From NCBI GenBank assembly GCA_009885825.1, contig VFJY01000067.1, positions 1-32,803 on the forward strand: 32,803 bases of DNA, given 5' to 3'. Shown one piece after another: positions 1 to 8,093 of this stretch (position 1 is the stretch's first letter; each line of letters opens with the position of its first letter). A program made the translations under genes and the position numbers. The notes beneath the pieces are model-generated. The model searched no databases, was not told the DNA's origin, and saw nothing but the letters and a program-made list of their open reading frames with translations. Origin of the DNA: Rhodobiaceae bacterium. Its GTDB lineage: Bacteria; Pseudomonadota; Alphaproteobacteria; Rhizobiales; Aestuariivirgaceae.

Positions 1-1831
1 CATCGGCGCAGGATGGGCACTTGCGGGCGTCGCTGCCGTCGGCGGGCACGGGGAATACGTGGGGGGCCAGAATTTCGTTCAATGCGTCGAGCACATTGGT
101 GACACGCAGCTCCTTGATTTCCGCGACATGGGCCGAGAAATCTTTCCAGAAATCACGCAGCACTTCGCGCCAATCGATTTCGCCATTGGAAATGCGATCG
201 AGTTGCTCCTCTAGGTTTGCGGTGAAATCATACTCGACGTAGCGGCTGAAAAAGGATTCAAGGAAAGCGGTGACGATGCGCCCCTTGTCCTCTGGAATGA
301 AGCGCTTCTTGTCGAGGCGAACGTAACCACGATCACGAATGGTGGAGAGCACGGAAACATAGGTGGACGGCCTGCCGATGCCGAGTTCTTCGAGCTTTTT
401 GATGATGGAGGCTTCCGAATAGCGTGGCGGCGGTTCGGTGAAATGCTGTTCGGCCGAAACCTTGCGAACGCCAATGCCATCGCCCTTAGCCATGGCAGGC
501 AGGCGTCTTGCATCCTCGTCTTCTTCGTCGTCCAAGTCTTCATGATAAGCTTTGAGGAAGCCGTCGAATTTCACAACAGAACCCGTTGCGCGGAAAGTGT
601 AGTGCTTACCATCCTGGCCCGTGGCGCCGAGATCGGCTGTGGTGCGCTCAAACTCCGCGCTTTCCATCTGGCTGGCGATGGTGCGCTTCCAGATCAATTC
701 ATAAAGCGCAAACTGGTCGTCGTCGAGAGTTGAACGCACACTGCCTGGAAGGCGGCCAAGCTCGGTTGGCCTGATCGCTTCGTGCGCTTCCTGGGCATTC
801 TTGGCCTTGGTCGTGTAAGCGCGGGGCGCGGATGGCAAGTAGGGTTCGCCAAAGGTTTTGAGAATGGCGTTGCGGGCGGCGGCGATGCCTTCGGGCGCGA
901 TATCAACGCCATCGGTTCGCATATAGGTGATGAGGCCCACGGTATCGCCGTCGATATCGACGCCCTCATAAAGGCGCTGGGCCACCTGCATGGTTTTGGC
1001 CGATGAAAAGCCCAGCTTGCGCGAGGCTTCCTGTTGCAAAGTGGAGGTCCGGAACGGCGCATAGGGGTGGCGCTTGGCCGGTTTGCTTTCTACGCTGTCA
1101 ACCGATAGGCGGGAATTCTTCAGCGTCTGCTCGATGGCGCGGGCCGAGGCTTCATCCTTGATGTCAAGCTTGGCGATTTTTTGCCCGGCCATGGCTTGCA
1201 GGGAGGCAGAAAACTCCTGGCCGGCAGGCGTGGCAAAGACGCCCTCAATTGTCCAGTATTCCTGCCGTTTGAAAGCTTCAATTTCCAGTTCGCGGTCACA
1301 AATGATGCGAAGGGCCACCGACTGCACCCGCCCCGCCGACCTTGATCCGGGCAATTTGCGCCAGAGGACCGGGGAAAGGGTGAAACCCACGAGATAATCC
1401 AAGGCGCGGCGGGCGAGATAGGCATCAACCAGGGGGCCATCCACATCGCGGGGATGTTGCATGGCATCAAGCACGGATTGCTTGGTGATGGCGTTAAAGA
1501 CCACACGCTGCACCTTCACGTTTTTGAGCGCACCTTTTTTCTTGAGAACTTCAAGCACGTGCCAGGAAATGGCTTCGCCTTCGCGGTCAGGGTCGGTTGC
1601 CAAAACAAGGCGGTCATCGCCTTTGAGGGCGTCAGCAATGTCTGCGAGGCGCTTGGAAGACTTGCTATCAACCTCCCATGACATGGCAAAGTCTTCATCA
1701 GGCAAAACCGAACCATCCTTGGCTGGCAGATCGCGGACATGGCCGTAGGATGCCAGAACCACAAAATCCTTGCCGAGGTATTTGTTAATGGTTCTTGCCT
1801 TGGCGGGCGATTCAACGACGACAACAGTCAT
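1..1831 (-). CDS. topA: DNA topoisomerase I (type IA), C-terminus beyond left edge
   Basis: Relaxes negatively supercoiled DNA by a transient single-strand break. 610 codons are visible. The N-terminal Toprim domain starts MTVVVVESPAK, with the catalytic Glu at residue 7 and the acidic DPDREGE motif following. The active-site tyrosine lies in ITYMRTDG (about Tyr303; E. coli Tyr319). The visible part stops inside CPSCAD, the start of a C4 zinc-finger repeat, so more zinc fingers or a basic tail should lie to the left. The ATG is 1829-1831; it is the only start that keeps the Toprim beta-strand intact, and it is preceded by a GGAACC stretch rather than a strong ribosome site. In many Hyphomicrobiales topA directly follows dprA; here about 4.5 kb of unrelated genes separates them. 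No frameshift was seen in the visible part. Identification is very secure. Confidence 0.97.
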   Translation of the reverse strand, partial: MTVVVVESPAKARTINKYLGKDFVVLASYGHVRDLPAKDGSVLPDEDFAMSWEVDSKSSKRLADIADALKGDDRLVLATDPDREGEAISWHVLEVLKKKGALKNVKVQRVVFNAITKQSVLDAMQHPRDVDGPLVDAYLARRALDYLVGFTLSPVLWRKLPGSRSAGRVQSVALRIICDRELEIEAFKRQEYWTIEGVFATPAGQEFSASLQAMAGQKIAKLDIKDEASARAIEQTLKNSRLSVDSVESKPAKRHPYAPFRTSTLQQEASRKLGFSSAKTMQVAQRLYEGVDIDGDTVGLITYMRTDGVDIAPEGIAAARNAILKTFGEPYLPSAPRAYTTKAKNAQEAHEAIRPTELGRLPGSVRSTLDDDQFALYELIWKRTIASQMESAEFERTTADLGATGQDGKHYTFRATGSVVKFDGFLKAYHEDLDDEEDEDARRLPAMAKGDGIGVRKVSAEQHFTEPPPRYSEASIIKKLEELGIGRPSTYVSVLSTIRDRGYVRLDKKRFIPEDKGRIVTAFLESFFSRYVEYDFTANLEEQLDRISNGEIDWREVLRDFWKDFSAHVAEIKELRVTNVLDALNEILAPHVFPVPADGSDARKCPSCAD

Positions 1832-1986
1832 TCTGGTTCCTGACGCTCAAACGGGAGGGCCTCATATAGGCATCCTCTCTTAACTGCAAGTTCTGACCAA
1901 ATGTGGAACAAATCACCCAACCTACCATCCTATGCAACTCAAGATTTTTTTAACTTAGATCAGACACGTATATAGTGCATACTGTC

Positions 1987-2000
1987 GCTCGGAACCGAGC
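1987..2000. promoter_or_regulatory. 14-bp perfect palindrome upstream of the small gene at 2037
   Basis: GCTCGGAACCGAGC is a perfect dyad. It lies about 10 bp downstream of a TATAGT (1971-1976) that could serve as a -10 box for the plus-strand gene at 2037; no good -35 is visible at the right distance. A dyad at the expected transcription start would suit a repressor operator. The loop is too short for a good RNA hairpin. The regulatory role is inference only. Confidence 0.3.
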
Positions 2001-2036
2001 ATTTGGCACCATCGGCTGTAGGAAGCGGGCATTTCT

Positions 2037-2276
2037 GTGATAAAACCTGATGCACCGAACGTGAAGAATGACGTAAGAAAACGGGAGCTGGCTCGATATA
2101 TGGCCGACATGCTGCTCGAAATGCGGGATATGGCAAGAACCGCGGGTTTTACAACCCTCACAAGCCTGTTTGAACTCAGCTTTTGCGAGGCTTTCACCAT
2201 TGCAAACCGTGTTGAACTACCAGAAGGCGAGGTTGAGAGGATTACTGAACTCTCGCGGGCCTCAAGACGGGCGTGA
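2037..2276 (+). CDS. small conserved-looking protein of unknown function (79 aa)
   Basis: A soluble 79-residue protein, predicted largely helical. It has a charged N-terminus followed by a motif of the type ELARYMADMLLEMRDMA, then a hydrophobic segment (TSLFELSFCEAFTIANRV) and an acidic tail. There is no signal peptide or membrane segment. Similar short proteins with an RYMADML...LEMRDMA core occur as hypothetical proteins in alphaproteobacteria, as far as I can recall; no function is known to me. The GTG start at 2037 has an AGGAAG about 11 bases upstream; an internal start is unlikely because the conserved core would be cut. The 3' end overlaps the convergent hutD-like gene by 35 bases. The overlap and amino-acid pattern make it a likely real gene, but the function is open. 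Confidence 0.6.
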   Translation: MIKPDAPNVKNDVRKRELARYMADMLLEMRDMARTAGFTTLTSLFELSFCEAFTIANRVELPEGEVERITELSRASRRA

Positions 2277-2775
2277 CTTCACAAATGGCGAGATATGATG
2301 GGTGCTTGAACTGGGCACGCTCGCCAGCGTCGAGGCAGAGGCTGTCTCCATCAATCGCGTGGATGAGGAGGCAGCCGCTATCACTGCCAAATTCGCCGGT
2401 CTCTTTCCCAGTCTGTAGCCGTAGTTGGCCAAAACCAAAATCCCGACGCACTATTAAATTGAAATCCATAACCGGGCCATCGGTGAGGCGTGCCGTGACA
2501 TTCGCGTCGCCTGAAAATGAGTAGGGCTGATGCAGATGTAGTATAACAGCTTCTTGGCCAGCGATTTCCAGCTTCATGCCGTTTCCAGACAATAGCATGA
2601 TGTGGCGTTCATAACCGGCGAAAGACGAGAACGGTCCATCATCGCTTACTGCGGCAATGCTGACCCGCCAGTCGAAATTCGGAAGATCTGGTGGATGGGC
2701 ATAGATTTCTGTTGTTGTGCCACGGCCATTTTTCCAGGGCATGGCGCGGTATTCAACTCGCGGGATCAGGCGCAT
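2242..2775 (-). CDS. HutD/Ves family cupin protein
   Basis: A 177-178-residue protein of the HutD/Ves family (bicupin fold). The N-terminal signature PWKNGRGTTTEI and the following DWRVSIAAVSDDGPFSSFAGYERHIMLLSGNGM are typical. HutD proteins sit in histidine-utilisation operons in pseudomonads, and Ves is an E. coli homologue; the biochemical role is not settled. No hut genes are near, so a role in histidine use is not supported here. The ATG at 2773-2775 shares one base with the TGA stop of the upstream cation transporter (TGATG), implying translational coupling. A GTG one codon earlier is the alternative. The C-terminus overlaps the convergent small gene. The family call is strong; the role is unknown. 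Confidence 0.85.
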   Translation of the reverse strand: MRLIPRVEYRAMPWKNGRGTTTEIYAHPPDLPNFDWRVSIAAVSDDGPFSSFAGYERHIMLLSGNGMKLEIAGQEAVILHLHQPYSFSGDANVTARLTDGPVMDFNLIVRRDFGFGQLRLQTGKETGEFGSDSGCLLIHAIDGDSLCLDAGERAQFKHPSYLAICEVTPVLRPARVQ

Positions 2776-4163
2776 CACTTCCTGTGCCGCTTGTGGCCTA
2801 CAGGTTCGGCGTGGGCAATGACCCGGCGGATTCTTGGAAACTTTGCCTGCAAGCCATTTTCGATCACATCAACCACTTCGTGAACATCATCAATCGTTTC
2901 CGACGGAGCGAAACGGCAATGATAGTGGACGAACAGGCCTTGCTCATTTTCACGGATCCTGATGTTGTGAAGGTTACTGAGGCGTGACTGTTTGTTGGCC
3001 AGAGACTTGAGGAGCGTTAAAATTGCCTTTGCCGTCCTTGTGGGCGCATTGCTTCCCGCCAGATGCCGCTCTGGCTGGGGCTCAATGTGGCTTTCCACCT
3101 CGACATCAGTACCAAGCTCCCGACGTATGGCATCTTCTAGAGCGGTTGCCTGTTCATGCGCCACAGACAAGGCCGTGAGGCCATCCACTTCCACATCAAA
3201 GCTGACGGCGAGCCGCGAATTGATCTCCTGAACGGTGACGTGATGAATGGCCAGATTTCGGCGCGATGCGATGAGCATGACGCGCTGAAAAACAGTCTCA
3301 TCATCAAGCGCCACAGGATTCACCGCAATGGTGACATCTGCTGTCGGAAATTTGGCCGAAATTGAATCAGCTAAAGTCTCTTTGAGTTTCACAATATCAT
3401 CGACAGGCATTGTGCGCCGGACTTCAACGACCACGCTGGTAAAAAGTGTTGGTCCCGCTGGACGCAATCGCAGCGACTTTATTTGGAGAACACCATGCGC
3501 CATTTCGACCGTTGCACGCACTTCAGCGGTAGCTCCGGCAGGGGCGGTATCTAGCAGAGTGGCCAAGGTTCTCTTGCCCAAACGGACACCAGCAAGAGCT
3601 ACAAAGAATGAGACGATCAAAGCTGCTGCGGCATCCGCGAATGGAAAACCAAGCCAGACGGCAATCAAACCAAACAACACAAAAACCGAACTCCACATAT
3701 CGGACGAAAAATGCAGGGCGTCGGCCTCAAGCGCTTCGCTGGATGTTTTGAGAGCAACTGCGCGCAGGGAACGCGAGCGGTTGAAATCGACAACAACTGA
3801 GCCTGCGACAATGGCTACTGCCCACCAGGTTATCTCAATGCTTTGCTCGCCAGCGACAAGCCGTTGGACGGCCTCGAGTATGATCCAGCCAGTTATAAGA
3901 AACAGGAGACCGGTTTCTATGAGAGCTGCGACGCTCTCGGCCTTTGCGTGACCATAGTGATGTTCGTCGTCCGGCGGTTGGTCGCTCCAGCGCACCGCAA
4001 ACCAGGTGACAAGCGTTGCGCCCAAGTCAATCAGGCTGTGCATGGCTTCTGACAAGATGCCGAGTGAACCGGTGAACAAACCGGCGGTAAATTTGGCAAT
4101 TGTCAACCCAAGGCTGGCCAAGACGGAAATGATGACGACACGTTGCTTTTCGGACCAGGACAT
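2775..4163 (-). CDS. cation diffusion facilitator (Zn2+/divalent metal efflux) with long C-terminal tail
   Basis: Exports divalent metal ions from the cytoplasm by proton antiport. The start region MSWSEKQRVV leads into six predicted membrane helices. The two metal-site motifs are visible: HSLID in TM2 (SEAMHSLIDLG) and HFSSD in TM5 (DALHFSSDMW). The His-Asp pairs at both sites fit zinc transporters of the ZitB kind better than the Asp-rich iron or manganese subfamilies. After the membrane part comes a cytoplasmic ZT-dimer-like domain. A further ~180 residues appear to contain one or two more copies of the same fold, so the protein (462 aa from this start) is far longer than the usual ~300. 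An open frame continues upstream to 4349 but would overlap the divergent MFS gene; ATG at 4163 or 4232 are the plausible starts. It is coupled to the hutD-like gene downstream. Confidence 0.88.
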   Translation of the reverse strand: MSWSEKQRVVIISVLASLGLTIAKFTAGLFTGSLGILSEAMHSLIDLGATLVTWFAVRWSDQPPDDEHHYGHAKAESVAALIETGLLFLITGWIILEAVQRLVAGEQSIEITWWAVAIVAGSVVVDFNRSRSLRAVALKTSSEALEADALHFSSDMWSSVFVLFGLIAVWLGFPFADAAAALIVSFFVALAGVRLGKRTLATLLDTAPAGATAEVRATVEMAHGVLQIKSLRLRPAGPTLFTSVVVEVRRTMPVDDIVKLKETLADSISAKFPTADVTIAVNPVALDDETVFQRVMLIASRRNLAIHHVTVQEINSRLAVSFDVEVDGLTALSVAHEQATALEDAIRRELGTDVEVESHIEPQPERHLAGSNAPTRTAKAILTLLKSLANKQSRLSNLHNIRIRENEQGLFVHYHCRFAPSETIDDVHEVVDVIENGLQAKFPRIRRVIAHAEPVGHKRHRK

Positions 4164-4230
4164 GGCGATTGCATAACTCACTTTGGACTGATTTGCTTTT
4201 AGAAAATGTGCCTGATAGGCATGGCACTCC

Positions 4231-5427
4231 ATGACCGCTGAGTCGATTTCTCCCAATTTTGCTTCTGGCCGCAGGGCTGGAGCCATGACCTTCGCCGCAA
4301 TATTTGCGCTTGAATCCCTCGTGAGGTCATTGAACTCGACCGTGATCACCTTGCAGGCCTATGATCTTCTGGCCAGCAGCCAGAAAGTGAGTGAGCTTTC
4401 AACTGTTGTTTCCACATCTGTGCTTTTGACGACCTTGCTTATGCCCTTCGTTCTTGGCCGCTTGCGGCGGCGCTGGGCCTATACGCTTGCCATTATGGGC
4501 ATGATTGTGGCCAGTCTGTTTCTGGCCAGTTTCAGCATAGGAGGGACAATTGCTGGCATGTATTTCCGCAATTGCGCGGCAGCCATCATGAACATCACTT
4601 TGTCGCTTTATATTCTAGACAATATCAAGCGCAGCGAGTTGGCGAAAACCGAGCCAATTCGCCTGAGCATATCAACTTTTTCCTGGATGATTGGACCAGC
4701 CAGCGGTGTTTGGCTCTATACGCAATATGGCGCCTGGGGCCCACAGCTTGCAAGCATCCTCGCATCCGTGGCATTGCTTGTCCTGTTCTGGATATTGCGA
4801 TTGACCGATCCGGTGACGATGCCATCCGGCACATTGCAACCATTCAATCCCCTTGCCAATGTCAAGCGTTTCGTGCGCCAGCCGCGGCTGCGGCTGGCCT
4901 GGATGATTGCCTTCGGGCGATCTTGTTTTTGGGCCACGTTCTTTATCTACGGCCCATTGCTGGCGGTTGAAGGAGGTGTCAGCAAGCAGGTCAGCGGTTT
5001 GGTGATTTCCGGCAGCCAGGCCCTCCTGCTTTTCGCCTATGTATTTGGCCGACTGGCGCTCCGGTTTGGGGTGAGACCTGTTATCAGCGTTTGTTTTGCC
5101 TTGATGTCTATCGCGGCAGTTTCGGCCGGTATCGCCGGAAAGGAACACTCCTATTTGGCGATGTTTTTCCTGCTTTGCGGCGCGCTGGCGGCATCCGGTC
5201 TTGACGGAGTTGGGGGCATTCCGTTCTTGCGCGCCGTGCGCGCCCAAGAACGCCAGAGGATGGCTGCGGTTTACCGCACCTATATTGATTTTTCAGAGTT
5301 GATCCCAGCCATTATTTTTGCAGTTGCCTTGTCTTATTTTGAGATTGGCATCGTCTTTGTTATTCTCGGCCTCGCTCTATCGGTCATGGGCGGTGTAGCA
5401 TTTCGTTTTTTGCCAAAGTCATTGTAA
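4231..5427 (+). CDS. MFS transporter of unknown substrate
   Basis: A 398-residue integral membrane protein with the layout of a 12-helix major facilitator. Hydrophobic helices are spread over the length, with a short basic loop after the second helix (GRLRRRW) and a longer central loop around residues 195-225 with basic residues (VKRFVRQPRLRLAW). There is no obvious substrate signature. It is divergent from the metal efflux gene and 9 bases ahead of the glutathione S-transferase gene, so these two plausibly form a small detoxification operon. The ATG at 4231 lacks a clear ribosome site; ATG at 4285 (MTFAAIF), with CTGGAG just upstream, is an alternative that would remove an 18-residue hydrophilic lead. 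The transporter class is secure from hydrophobicity; any drug or metabolite specificity would be a guess. Confidence 0.82.
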   Translation: MTAESISPNFASGRRAGAMTFAAIFALESLVRSLNSTVITLQAYDLLASSQKVSELSTVVSTSVLLTTLLMPFVLGRLRRRWAYTLAIMGMIVASLFLASFSIGGTIAGMYFRNCAAAIMNITLSLYILDNIKRSELAKTEPIRLSISTFSWMIGPASGVWLYTQYGAWGPQLASILASVALLVLFWILRLTDPVTMPSGTLQPFNPLANVKRFVRQPRLRLAWMIAFGRSCFWATFFIYGPLLAVEGGVSKQVSGLVISGSQALLLFAYVFGRLALRFGVRPVISVCFALMSIAAVSAGIAGKEHSYLAMFFLLCGALAASGLDGVGGIPFLRAVRAQERQRMAAVYRTYIDFSELIPAIIFAVALSYFEIGIVFVILGLALSVMGGVAFRFLPKSL

Positions 5428-5436
5428 GGGAATTTT

Positions 5437-6093
5437 ATGCCAAAACTTGTGCTTGTCATCGCCAACAAAAACTACTCGTCCTGGTCGTTGCGACCGTGGA
5501 TGGCGCTCACCATGGCTGGCATTCCGTTTGACGAGAAAATGGTCCGTTTTGGCGAGCCGCAGTTTGGACAGGAAATTCGAAAGATATCTCCGGCCGGCAG
5601 GGTTCCGGTATTGTTGCATGGCAAGCTGGTGATTTGGGACTCACTCGCTATTCTTGACTACCTGGCCGAGATTTTCCCGGGCAAGAATCTGTGGCCCAAA
5701 TCCAAAGCAGCGCGAGCGACGGCGCGTTCCGTTTCAAATGAAATTCACAGCGGATTTTCAGATCTGCGCAGCGCTTGTCCGATGAATTTGAGACGACCAT
5801 CGAAAGTGGTTAAGATGAGTGATGCGGCAAATGCCGACGTGTCTCGTATCGAAGCTCTTTGGCGTGATTGCCGAAAGACTTATGGCAAAGGTGGCAAGTT
5901 TCTATTTGGAAAATTTTCTATCGCTGACGCCATGTATGCCCCGATTGTTTCACGCTTCGAGACTTACTCCATCCCGGTTGCGAAGGATAGTCGTGAGTAC
6001 ATGGCGAACATAACATCAACCAGGGCATTCCAAACCTGGAAGGCCGAGGCTCTAGGGGAGCCGTGGATCGTTCCTGAGGATGAGGTGGACTAA
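5437..6093 (+). CDS. glutathione S-transferase family protein
   Basis: A cytosolic thioredoxin-fold transferase of 218 residues, the normal GST length. The N-terminal domain begins KLVLVIANKNYSSWSLRPW, with Ser residues in the position of the catalytic Ser/Cys of bacterial GSTs. SPAGRVPVL carries the conserved cis-proline, and IWDSLAILDYLAE is the glutathione gamma-glutamyl binding segment, with Asp-Ser in place of the usual Glu-Ser. A helical C-terminal domain ends with a GEPW motif. The start ATG at 5437 has GGGA six bases upstream and follows the MFS stop by 9 bases. Substrate unknown; conjugation or peroxide reduction are both possible. Its convergent neighbour is the broken small secreted gene 8 bases away. 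Confidence 0.88.
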   Translation: MPKLVLVIANKNYSSWSLRPWMALTMAGIPFDEKMVRFGEPQFGQEIRKISPAGRVPVLLHGKLVIWDSLAILDYLAEIFPGKNLWPKSKAARATARSVSNEIHSGFSDLRSACPMNLRRPSKVVKMSDAANADVSRIEALWRDCRKTYGKGGKFLFGKFSIADAMYAPIVSRFETYSIPVAKDSREYMANITSTRAFQTWKAEALGEPWIVPEDEVD

Positions 6094-6101
6094 CTCATCA
6101 G

Positions 6102-6330
6102 TTAGCCATAGTGGTAACAGACGAACTGGTTTTTCTTGTAGTCTACCTTCACATGGTGCAGTGACGTCCGATATTTTTTTGGCAAAGCTTTAGGGCTTCG
6201 TCATGGAATTTCTGTTGTTGCTCCTTGGTGTAATCGGTGCGGCTTTTTGACTTTTTTCCCGCTGCGCCAGCGTCGACAATGACCAACGAAGCAAGTGATA
6301 AAAAGACCGGCAAGACAGCAAATCTTTCAT
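6102..6330 (-). pseudogene. small secreted protein gene broken by two single-base losses in A runs
   Basis: On the minus strand GAGGAG stands seven bases before an ATG (6328-6330). The ATG frame is wrong after two codons. Adding one A to the AAA run at 6325-6327 gives MKRFAVLPVFLSLASLVIVDAGAAG, a normal signal peptide. The protein then continues KKSKSRTDYTKEQQQKFHDEALKLC until an A7 run at 6174-6180. One extra A there restores KYRTSLHHVKVDYKKNQF followed by VCYHYG and a TAA at 6102. That tail resembles small secreted alphaproteobacterial proteins with a conserved Cys-Tyr-containing end. The repaired product is about 77 residues. Function unknown. Either a pseudogene or two homopolymer errors in the sequence. 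An open frame from 6397 to 6149 covers the middle part and is probably an artefact of the shifts. Confidence 0.65.
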
Positions 6331-6399
6331 TTGGAAACTCCTCGTTCTTACCCACCAGAAGCTTATATTCCTGCGGTCGGAGCAGATTGTCAATCACCG

Positions 6400-7503
6400 C
6401 TAAATCAGCCCGACTCTGTGCTGTGAGTCACGTGCAACTTTCCCCGCAACTTCCAGTTCCAACAAAATCCCCAGTACAATAGCCGCAGGCAGGTTGCATT
6501 CACGGATGATGTCATCAATTCCGATCGGGGAGGGCGACAATAGGTTGAAAACCGTCAATCGTTCGTTTGGCCCGGTATCCATGCCCTCCTCATTTGCGCT
6601 ATCGGGTTCTGAGAATGACTTTGGAACTCCCACAAACTGGTTCTGAAGGCTCTGGACGACATCAGTTGCCTTTGTGAGAAGGGTTGCGCCTTCGCGGATC
6701 AGTTTGTTGGTTCCTTCGGCGCGGGGATCGAGCGGGGATCCGGGTACAGCGAAGACTTCGCGGCCCTGTTCGCCCGCAAGCCGGGCGGTGATGAGCGAGC
6801 CGGATCTCATGGCTGCTTCGACAACGATGATGGCTCGCGACATGCCCGATATGATGCGATTCCGCCTTGGAAAGTGTTCGGCCCTGGGAACTGCCCCGGG
6901 GAGCATTTCAGTGATCAGCAGCCCATTCCTGCTGATCAGTTCCTGCAGGCCAGCGTTCTCGGGCGGATAAACATTGTCAATACCGCCCGCTATTACCGCC
7001 GCCGTGCGGCCATCAGGCACTGCCTCATGGGCGGCCGTATCGATGCCGCGGGCGAGACCCGAGGTTATGAGATATCCTTCCTCGCTTAGTTCTGCAGCCA
7101 GTTGCCGGGCAAATTTGCGGCCTCCGGCAGAAGCATTGCGGGCTCCCACAATGGCAACGGATTCCATATCTGCAAGGGTCAGATCACCCATCACGCAGAG
7201 GAGCGGAGGAGCACCGTTTATATGGTAGAGTAACGGTGGATAGCCGGTTTCGCCAGCAGCCACGAAGGTTGCCCCGAACTCATGGGCGCGCTCCATGTCG
7301 GCTTCCGCCGCCTCGACCGAATAAATTCGAAGTGGGCGCTTGAGACCGCCTTTTGCTGAGAGCTGAGGCAACATTTCCAATGCAGCCGCCGCGCTGCCAT
7401 AGCGTCCAATCAATTGCCGGAAAGTTGCGGGGCCGACATTCTCGGTTTGGCTCAGCCGAAGCCAGTCACGGCGATGCGCAGGATCGAGAAGCTGCTTGTT
7501 CAA
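6400..7503 (-). CDS. dprA: DNA-processing protein DprA
   Basis: Loads RecA on incoming single-stranded DNA during natural transformation; also called Smf. At 367 residues it has the three expected parts. An N-terminal helical SAM-like domain carries LRLSQTENVGPATFRQLI. The Rossmann-like core carries VAIVGARNAS, the TSGLARGIDTAAHEA loop, EHFPRRNRIISGMS and the VVEAAMRSGSLITARLA segment. A C-terminal winged-helix domain (residues ~315-367) contains LTVFNLLSPSPIGIDDIIRECNLP. The start is TTG at 7501-7503, overlapping the plsY stop in a TTGA arrangement, which implies coupling. It is the last gene of the pyrB-pyrC-plsY-dprA run. No other competence genes are in the window. The identification is firm. 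Confidence 0.96.
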   Translation of the reverse strand: MNKQLLDPAHRRDWLRLSQTENVGPATFRQLIGRYGSAAAALEMLPQLSAKGGLKRPLRIYSVEAAEADMERAHEFGATFVAAGETGYPPLLYHINGAPPLLCVMGDLTLADMESVAIVGARNASAGGRKFARQLAAELSEEGYLITSGLARGIDTAAHEAVPDGRTAAVIAGGIDNVYPPENAGLQELISRNGLLITEMLPGAVPRAEHFPRRNRIISGMSRAIIVVEAAMRSGSLITARLAGEQGREVFAVPGSPLDPRAEGTNKLIREGATLLTKATDVVQSLQNQFVGVPKSFSEPDSANEEGMDTGPNERLTVFNLLSPSPIGIDDIIRECNLPAAIVLGILLELEVAGKVARDSQHRVGLI

Positions 7504-8090
7504 GGCTTCTTGCCGAGTTCAATGGTTGGCTCCTGACGGTTCACCAGACGGTGAATGTTGGCGCGGTGCATTAACCAGATTGTTGCGCCAATCAGAACAA
7601 CCGGGATCAGGAGCTCGTATCGACCGAGTGCCGCAACAAAAATGGGCGATAGAGCCGAGGCAGTAAGGGCTGCAAGGGAGGAGATGCGGAAAAGCAGGGC
7701 CATGGCGAGCCAGACCGCGATGAACAACAGGCCGAGCGGCCAATACAAACCGAACAATACGCCGATGCTCGTTGCGACACCTTTGCCACCCTTGAAGCCG
7801 AGCCAGACGGGAAATATGTGGCCCAGCATCGCGGCCATTCCCGCTATCGTAGCAGCATGCTCATCGCCGATGTATTTCAGGAGCAAGACCGGAACCAGAC
7901 CTTTCAGACCATCGCAAAGGAGCGTCAGCGCGGCGATCTTCTTGTTGCCTGTTCGCAAGACATTCGTGGCGCCAATATTGCCGGAGCCAATGTTGCGGAC
8001 GTCGCCCAAGCCCGCTGCTTTCGCCAGAATGAGCCCGAAGGGAACGCTTCCGCACAAATAACCAACGATGAGCGCTGCAAGTTCCACCAT
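7500..8090 (-). CDS. plsY: acyl-phosphate:glycerol-3-phosphate acyltransferase PlsY
   Basis: Integral membrane enzyme that transfers an acyl group from acyl-phosphate to sn-glycerol-3-phosphate, the first step of phospholipid synthesis. At 196 residues it has the family motifs in order: GYLCGSVPFGLIL, the glycine-rich GSGNIGATNVLRTGN (phosphate-binding loop), and GHIFPVWLGFKGGKGVAT. The predicted 5-7 membrane helices fit the family. The ATG at 8088-8090 begins four bases after the pyrC stop, and the stop overlaps dprA. This gene order is common in the group and suggests co-transcription. No oddities seen. Confidence 0.96.
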   Translation of the reverse strand: MVELAALIVGYLCGSVPFGLILAKAAGLGDVRNIGSGNIGATNVLRTGNKKIAALTLLCDGLKGLVPVLLLKYIGDEHAATIAGMAAMLGHIFPVWLGFKGGKGVATSIGVLFGLYWPLGLLFIAVWLAMALLFRISSLAALTASALSPIFVAALGRYELLIPVVLIGATIWLMHRANIHRLVNRQEPTIELGKKP

Positions 8091-8093
8091 GAT

